Assembly (NCBI RefSeq): GCF_964340395.1
Contig: NC_135558.1
Span: forward strand, 18,088,271 to 18,113,270
Origin: Glandiceps talaboti
Taxonomy: Eukaryota; Hemichordata; Enteropneusta; Spengelidae
Direction: 5' to 3'
DNA: 25,000 nt
The position numbers and the translations under genes are program-made. Position 1 is the first letter of the stretch. Every line of letters starts with the position of its first letter. Of the stretch, positions 19,662 to 25,000 are shown piece after piece. The notes beneath the pieces were generated by a model, which was not told the DNA's origin, ran no database searches, and saw nothing but the letters and a program-made list of their open reading frames with translations.

Positions 19662-20067
19662 CGCTGAATGCAAAGAAAAGTTCTAAGAGCATGTTTATCT
19701 AAGTTAGCACTGAAAATTTTAGCAGAACGATACATTTGTAATTCATCAAACATTGGCGCTACTTTATTTTGGCAGACATAAAATGTTGACATACAGTTGC
19801 CTTTTATTTTAATAAATCCACCTTAATTACCGGTACATTACAAATTAAACTTATTCTATTTCACATTTACAGTCTATTTGGATGTAAACTTGTTAAAATG
19901 TTTTTGAAACCAAAATATGAACTAGATGCTTTTACTGGGATTATGCTCAAAATATCTCCCTATGAAGTCTGAGAAGATTTTAGCTCTAAGTAAAGTTTTA
20001 TTCAATCTTTTGGTAATGATGGTTAAATAATGCTTGTAATTTACTGGAAAAGAAGCCATATACATGC

Positions 20068-20830
20068 AAAGTCATGGTTACGTCTGTATGTGTCCTTCAC
20101 TGATTTGCATAACAAACCATTCAAATCATTCAAGCCTGTGATAATACAATTGCCGACATCAGACCATGGACAAATGGAACCTATTACAAACAGGGAAAGT
20201 TAATATAACAAATGAATTGGATTAATAACACTCGGCACAGCATATTGGAAGTACAGAAACTTGTATTACATTCCATCATTTAATCAGAACAGTTTTGTGG
20301 CAGTAGTTCACCTTCACATCAAATTTCCAGTTCCCCTGGCATTTCATGTACACACATATACATGTATAGGCCATAAAACTTTTTAAAAAATCATGGTGTG
20401 TAATACAAGTCTCTGCTATTGCAACATTCTGTGCCATGTGTCAATAACCCAATTCATTTGTTTACTTTCCCTGTCACTGTAACAGGTTACATTTGTCCAC
20501 TGTCTGATGTGACATAAGACAGTGGACAAAGGATCATGTCTGATGTCAGCAGTTGTATAATAAAGCCTAAGCCACGTTCACATGTGCACAGATCAAAGAG
20601 GAAACTAATCAAGTCAGGCAAAGTAAATGTCATGGTAATATCTCTGTATGTGTACATCACTGCTTAGCATATCAATAATGCTCCAGAACAAAGTAAAGTC
20701 AGTAATAAGGTATAAGTATGGCTGTGATACTGCTTGAGACACATCCACATGGTATATGTATATGCCACGTTTAACAACAGACAGGAAACCAATCAGCCCT
20801 CAAGAAAACCTCATGGAAGACTCCAGGACA
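20068..20830. repeat. Region of diverged direct and inverted repeats
   Basis: GTCATGG...TCTGTATGTGT...TCACTG at about 20070-20100 recurs at about 20630-20665 in direct orientation. GGACAAATGGAACC...ACAGGGAAAGT...AACAAATGAATTGG (20153-20225) recurs inverted at 20445-20516. A third loosely similar block lies at about 20767-20815. It is probably a composite of rearranged MITE copies. Confidence 0.6.
20492..20530. repeat. Perfect 14-base stem hairpin
   Basis: TTTGTCCACTGTCT (20492-20505) and AGACAGTGGACAAA (20517-20530) are exact reverse complements around an 11-base loop. It sits at the end of the inverted-repeat arm described above. At 39 bases it is too short for a typical microRNA precursor. 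Confidence 0.85.
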
Positions 20831-21849
20831 ACTTTCAGAAAATTGCTATTCAATATATGACTTTCACACTAAAATAAATGTACATATATACTGAAGTACA
20901 GTATTTCATAACCAAAGCACATCACCTCTGCAACAGTTAGCCCCAATGTAATTTCAAATTCAACAGCCTACGGGGGTTAGAATTGAGTGTAGAGGTTGTG
21001 CGTCAACACAGATACAAGAATTATTTTCACCCTACAAAATATGTATACTTCTCATACCATATTTCATCATGCCTTTTAATTAAAGTGAAATTGTCCAAGC
21101 ATTAAGTTAACTCTTTGAAAGATTACAATGTATACATACACACAGTCTAATAACATCACCAAACTGAGATTGCAGTTCTCAATAAATTAGACAGCACTGC
21201 CACGTGTCCTGCTTTGTTTACAACTAAACTTAAAAATAGAACTGAGGACACATCCACCATGTACAATAAATGCACACTACGTCTGTCCACCAGTTTGCCA
21301 TATGTACACCTTATACATGTATGGTAGGGGGAAAGGCTGAAGAAAGAGACGACAGCAATGATCAAAATATGATCTATCTGTTCAATGTTTCAAGCAAGTC
21401 CAGGTAACAAAAATGTTTGCTTTCTGACACCTAACTAAATACATTTGACACTAACCATTTAGAAAGCAAGTTTCCTCGGCTTTGTTATGCTTTTTTCTTT
21501 TGTTCCTTCCACTGACATAAATGTTTGGTGTGGTTACACAAACCTTTCATCTAGTTTAATATCAGATGCATGATTAATTTTGATGAAATATTTTTTCTCA
21601 CATATGGTCCTGGGATACACAAAATCTTAATCCAATGTTACGTACTAAAAAAGAATTATTCACTGTTTTCCATTCTCTGTTCGAAATAAATTTTCATGCC
21701 ATTTTTTCCCCTCTAGATTTGTGTTTATTACATATAATATACCAGATTGTCTTAATACCAAATATAATTATACATTTAATGCCTTCAAATTTTGAAATTT
21801 CAAGTGTTTTTTCTCAAATAAAAAACACTGTTCCAATGCCTTTACTTAC
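20831..21849. other. Intronic non-coding, nothing recognised
   Basis: AT-rich. Open frames on both strands lack motifs and splice borders. Confidence 0.4.
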
Positions 21850-21991
21850 AGAATACGAAAAGTAAACAATGCCATAAAAAAACCACCGATTTGGGTTCCG
21901 TTCTATTCCCAACCAAAATTTGAAAACCAAATTTGAAAATACCCTGTCATCATTCTTACAATGTAAAGAACAAGTTTCATGTACTTCCATT
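21850..21991 (-). other. Exon-like segment inside intron 1 (cryptic or alternative)
   Basis: On the minus strand a strong acceptor (gatttttctatacag) and donor (gtaagtaaag) enclose 142 bases. The frame after one base is open for 47 codons, starts at an ATG (MEVHETCSLHCKN) and ends FFYGIVYFSYS. If spliced between exons 1 and 2 it would enter in the wrong frame and hit a stop within five codons. It would then act as a poison exon, or serve as an alternative first coding exon. No domain recognised. It may be spurious. Confidence 0.22.
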
Positions 21992-22128
21992 CTGTATAGA
22001 AAAATCAGTTTTTGGTCCTGTTTTCGAAAATTAAACTTCACAGACTATTAAAGTTTTTGCACTGAGACCAATACACAAACGGGGCTTGTATTACCTCTGG
22101 CCCCCCCCCCCCTCCTAAAATAGAACTA

Positions 22129-22148
22129 CCCCGGCCCCCGGGCCGGGG
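22129..22148. repeat. GC-only hairpin
   Basis: CCCCGGCCC and GGGCCGGGG are perfect arms around CC, extended by extra G to 22150. A C12 run precedes it at 22101-22112. It stands out in AT-rich intron DNA close to the 5' exon. Confidence 0.85.
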
Positions 22149-22478
22149 GGAGCAGCGCGTTGGCGACCTGTCACCTTATGTAAACACTAAACGTAACTAG
22201 AAACAATACAACAACAAAAACTTATTGAATACGGCGATGTGCTATTTGCTAATTTTTAACACCCCATTTAATACATAATTGTGTATCTTATATTTGCACA
22301 TTCCCTGGTATGTTCGCACTTACTGATTGTATCCACAAAAATAGTGTCGATCAATTTAAAAAATAAATAAAATAAAAGTCTGTATGCAATGCGGCCCCGA
22401 ACGACCGCATTGTCTTTACTGTAAGTGTAACGAATGTAAAAAAGTAGCGAGGTTACGCCGAAATTACTCATTACTTAC

Positions 22479-22544
22479 GGGACTTCTTTTCTTCAATGTA
22501 AAATTCTTCCACAGTAAAAGCTTCAGCTGATGAATAAACCCCAT
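22479..22544 (-). CDS. ABCA2: ABCA2-like transporter, coding exon 1 (start codon)
   Basis: The ATG at 22544-22542 sits in a strong context (A at -3, G at +4: GCAAGATGG). The 22 codons begin MGFIHQLK and continue LLLWKNFTLKKRSP, then a perfect gtaagt donor. Vertebrate ABCA2 begins MGFLHQLQLLLWKN and continues TLKRRSP, so the start and the amphipathic N-terminal segment before the first helix match position by position. LLLWKN is a hallmark of the N-terminus of ABCA proteins. The exon ends in phase 0, and joining to 19274 restores continuous homology. The leader upstream has no stop in the same frame for about 50 codons, but family alignment supports starting here. Confidence 0.88.
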
Positions 22545-22925
22545 CTTGCGACTATTTCCTACGACCAAACTTGCTGTATTTTGTGAATAAGGATGGTTCA
22601 CGGACCGGCGGTGTTCTTCTGTGTTGTGCAGAGCATGCAGCAAGTACTGCTGACGATCAAATTTTGATGCCAGCCGAGTCTGTGTCGCGTTGCCGACTTT
22701 CTATCAAAAACACGGCGTGTATATCGAAGTCTTCAAGGAAATGGGTTGGTTTCCACTCCTTCAGACGATAAATGTTCACAAAAATCACATTCTTTTCAAA
22801 AGTCGGAAAAAGAAAGGGTAAAATTTGGTGTATTTCTACGAGTGACTTGCAGCCATACACTGTGTACTTTCGCTGTCTGCGCTTGTAATCAGCTGCTATT
22901 GACCGGATGTAAATAGAAGTCACAT
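22545..22925 (-). promoter_or_regulatory. CpG-rich 5' leader / promoter of the ABCA2-like gene
   Basis: About 18 CpG occur in 380 bases, against strong depletion in most of the window, directly upstream of the start codon. This fits a CpG-rich promoter and 5' untranslated region. I see no convincing TATA box. The transcription start cannot be placed from sequence alone. Confidence 0.5.
22657..22887 (-). CDS. Unidentified coding-like frame just upstream of ABCA2-like start
   Basis: On the minus strand, after an acceptor-like stretch (pyrimidine-rich, ending caatagcag at 22888), a frame runs open to TGA at 22659-22657. The peptide looks protein-like: KYTVYGCKSLVEIHQILPF, then FEKNVIFVNIYRLKEWKP, then HFLEDFDIHAVFLIESR. 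Codons often end in C or G. The frame is open further upstream but contains no ATG, so it would need an upstream exon or a non-AUG start. It ends 112 bases before the ABCA2-like ATG in the same orientation. I recognise no family. It could be an upstream open frame, an alternative 5' exon, a captured exon, or chance in CpG-rich DNA. Confidence 0.25.
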   Translation of the reverse strand, partial: YKRRQRKYTVYGCKSLVEIHQILPFLFPTFEKNVIFVNIYRLKEWKPTHFLEDFDIHAVFLIESRQRDTDSAGIKI

Positions 22926-23155
22926 GATATGAAAGAAGTGTGATGATTGGTTTTAGGAGTACTTGCTTTCGATGATGAAATAATGAATGCTAAAACTATA
23001 ACAAAATAATTAATCTAATAACTGGTCAGAGGTTTGGCACTGGTGACGTGGAAATATACTCAAAATTTTGGTTCGTCAAGCATTGCGTAGATTTTTACAC
23101 CATATTCACGCCAGTATTTTTTAAAAGATCGATACACTTCAATTATGGAACTGAC
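22926..23155. other. Non-coding, nothing recognised
   Basis: AT-rich spacer between the promoter block and a retrotransposon fragment. Confidence 0.4.
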
Positions 23156-23303
23156 AAGGATCATCACTCGAGTCGTACTCGTACCAAGAACCTGCATTGC
23201 TTACAAGTTCGTTTCAGGATTGATTACAACATTTTACTGTTGACATATAAAGCTCTTCATGGCTTAACTCCAGACTGCATTTATAATCTTCTCCAGCCAT
23301 ACA
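23156..23303 (+). pseudogene. Reverse transcriptase fragment of a second non-LTR element
   Basis: The frame reads NLHCLQVRFRIDYNILLLTY then KALHGLTPDCIYNLLQPYT. This is the conserved C-terminal block of CR1/L2/Rex-type ORF2 (usual pattern LHWLPVRxRI...KALHGLAPxYI). The usual W-L-P has become C-L-Q. Homology stops exactly where the palindrome at 23304 begins. Only about 50 codons survive, with no 3' tail recognised. It is distinct in sequence from the copy at 1873. Confidence 0.82.
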
Positions 23304-23373
23304 CACAGGAGCTGGCACTGTTGCTAATTCACCCCCTCTAGTGGTAAACTTAGCAACAGCGCCAGCCCCTGTG
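23304..23373. repeat. 70-base imperfect palindrome with CACAGG/CCTGTG ends
   Basis: CACAGGAGCTGGCACTGTTG, then CTAA on the left, pairs with TTAG, then CAACAGCGCCAGCCCCTGTG on the right. The turn is at CTAG (23338-23341). The central CCACTAGAGGGGG (minus strand) resembles the core of the CTCF site. The palindrome begins exactly where the reverse-transcriptase homology ends, which suggests a small insertion or a rearranged end. Confidence 0.8.
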
Positions 23374-23576
23374 GCGGTACACACGTACACCGAGTCGCAC
23401 TATATACATTTACAAACAAGAATCTGCTTGCAACAAGAATACACAAGTCACCTATGGGGGGTGGGGGGGGGGGTCGTTCATTCTAAAACTGAAGACTTAT
23501 TTGTTCACCAAAGTATATGGTGTGCTTTAGCCATTCAGCACTACTGAACAGAACATTGCCATGGAAATTGGTAATG
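23374..23576. other. Non-coding with a G-rich run
   Basis: G7 and G11 runs at 23455-23473. No gene seen. Confidence 0.45.
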
Positions 23577-23802
<226 letters not shown>

Positions 23803-24045
23803 AACTGGAAAACATCAGCCTTAGCTAACGCCCTAGGTGTGACTATGTTCCAGTGAAAGCTAAGTTATAGAGAGTTTTAGTTAATTAAATACAAACTGGA
23901 AAATTAAACAAAATGATCCTAAAACCATTTTACCTGTATCATGTATGTGACATGTAACAGTGAACACACACGTGGTGGTTAGTGTTTTCGAGCTTCCGTG
24001 GTATAATATAACTGTGACCCATTTCTATTCATTTACTCTACACAG

Positions 24046-24168
24046 AGTGTGGTATAGCACAGAAGTAAACAGTTCTAAATTGTGCAAACAAAAATCAACT
24101 ACTGTATCCCTGGGTTATTCAATTGGTTATTGTTGTCAAAACACTGGTGAATGTACTTTATGTCAAAG
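24046..24168 (+). CDS. Weak candidate exon, cysteine-rich
   Basis: Acceptor tctacacag ends at 24045 and donor AAAG then gtaaaa starts at 24169, enclosing 123 bases. The frame, entered after one base, gives VWYSTEVNSSKLCKQK then YSIGYCCQNTGECTLCQ, with five cysteines. Its length is a multiple of three. It has no recognised domain, and neighbouring frames hold stops. The borders are ordinary, and it could be chance. Confidence 0.2.
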
Positions 24169-24469
24169 GTAAAAAAAAAGGGGGGGGGGGTTGCCTCGTT
24201 GATTTCCTTATTTTTGTACTTTTGGTAGTAACGTTCAGGGCAGTATTGCATGTTTAGAATCAATGAGGGAGCCATGTGAACGACGTTCGTACGTACTTTA
24301 AATGAAACATCAAAATTTGATGTTTATATCTAGTTTATAAATTAACTAGTCATATGGCTTTTCTAATTGTATATAATTGTTGATATCGCAATGTTTTGGT
24401 GGGTGCCGCACGTGGGTGAGACGCCTTCGTATGGCTTTCCGTGCCACACAGCCCGTGTTTGTTTCTCTG
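24169..24469. other. Non-coding, nothing recognised
   Basis: G11 run at 24180-24190. A CpG-richer patch lies around 24405-24460, just before the microsatellite. No gene seen. Confidence 0.4.
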
Positions 24470-24568
24470 TTTGTTTGTTTATTTGTTTGTTTGTTTGTTT
24501 GTTTGTTTGTTTGTTTGTTTGTTTGTTTGTTTTTTTGCTTGCTTGCTTGCTTGCTTGCTTGTTTGTTT
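24470..24568 (+). repeat. TTTG then GCTT tetranucleotide microsatellites
   Basis: TTTG units from about 24470 to 24531, a T run, GCTT units 24537-24560, then two TTTG-like units. Leu/Phe/Cys/Val repeat peptides from these frames are artefacts. Confidence 0.97.
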
Positions 24569-24679
24569 AAGCACAGACTCATTACAAACACACACACATT
24601 AGGAAATTACAAAGAAAAGACAATGTAAAAAAACAGTTCGAAAGTTCAATCGATGTTCACTGCGCGGTGAAGTGGGTGC

Positions 24680-24743
24680 GGGGGGGGGGGGTAAACAACT
24701 CTCCAATCTACAAGCTATACGTATGGACTAGCTATACGTATGG
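24680..24743 (+). repeat. G12 run and 17-base tandem duplication
   Basis: G12 at 24680-24691. AGCTATACGTATGG occurs at 24713 and 24730, 17 bases apart, each with the palindrome TATACGTAT... around TACGTA. Confidence 0.9.
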
Positions 24744-25000
24744 CAAACAGAAACAGAGCGAAGCTATTTAGTGTCGACGTTATGCCACCATATGTTAATT
24801 TAAATTCGTTGTTGCATAATATTTTAAACGCTTTTGTAACAATTTCATCATTATTGTATTATAAACAATTAATTGCAAGGTCAGTATATCTAAGTTGAAG
24901 GTGAACTTACGTACCCACATATAGACATGTTGCAATAACAATGTAACAGCAGCTATTCTGTCACTAATGCGTACGTGTATTTATGATGTAGAGAATAAAA
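24744..25000. other. Non-coding, nothing recognised
   Basis: AT-rich to the window end. No gene or repeat seen. Confidence 0.4.

Larger units (their letters stand above)
19275..22478 (-). other. Intron 1 of the ABCA2-like gene, repeat-filled
   Basis: The intron is bounded by gtaagt (22478-22473) and ctacag (ending at 19275). It contains a retrotransposon remnant (19403-19661), a fold-back and direct-repeat region (20068-20830), a possible cryptic exon (21850-21991) and a GC-rich hairpin (22129-22148). Confidence 0.75.

Noticed and set aside
24346-24628. Leu/Phe/Cys/Val and Lys/Gln/Thr/Asn repeat frames on both strands
   Set aside because: Translations of the TTTG and GCTT microsatellites.

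Overview
This is AT-rich animal (metazoan) nuclear DNA, not prokaryotic. The evidence is spliced coding exons with GT/AG borders, non-LTR retrotransposon tails, many short inverted-repeat elements, tetranucleotide microsatellites and long G or C homopolymers. The palindrome TACATGTA is far more frequent than chance. Together these suggest a marine invertebrate such as a mollusc, lancelet or hemichordate, but the species cannot be fixed from the sequence.

The one gene I can name is on the minus strand: the 5' end of an ABC-transporter subfamily A gene, most like ABCA2. Coding exon 1 (22544-22479) starts MGFIHQL and ends in phase 0 at a perfect gtaagt donor. Exon 2 (19274-19181) carries the first membrane helix and ends in phase 1. 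Joined, the two align without a gap to the start of vertebrate ABCA2. A CpG-rich leader lies upstream (about 22545-22925). Intron 1 is 3.2 kb. I could not find exon 3, so intron 2 probably runs through the rest of the window, about 19 kb or more. Most of positions 1-19180 is then intron, possibly with small nested or opposite-strand exons. The best of these is a plus-strand candidate exon at 436-598. A CpG-dense block at 17870-18090 could be an alternative first exon.

The rest is a graveyard of mobile DNA. Non-LTR (CR1/L2/Rex-like) reverse-transcriptase remnants lie at 1873-2995, 19403-19661 and 23156-23303, and a retroposon 3' tail lies near 8241-8399. Inverted-repeat (MITE-like) elements lie at 5696-5827, 6250-6633, about 7085-7480, 8522-8882, 15372-15786 and 20153-20516. 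There is a nested pair of hAT-like MITEs at 12119-12563 and 12231-12501. An uninterrupted relative at 4204-4383 shows the empty site of the inner one. Tandem repeats lie at 4681, 9369, 10017, 11222, 11768-13105, 14191, 15890-16214, 18558, 23577 and 24470.

No RNA gene, CRISPR array, operon or bacterial system is present. I saw no clearly new biological system. The most interesting points are the nested dated transposons, a palindromic element carrying promoter-type motifs just before a long hairpin, the TACATGTA excess, and several unassigned exon candidates.
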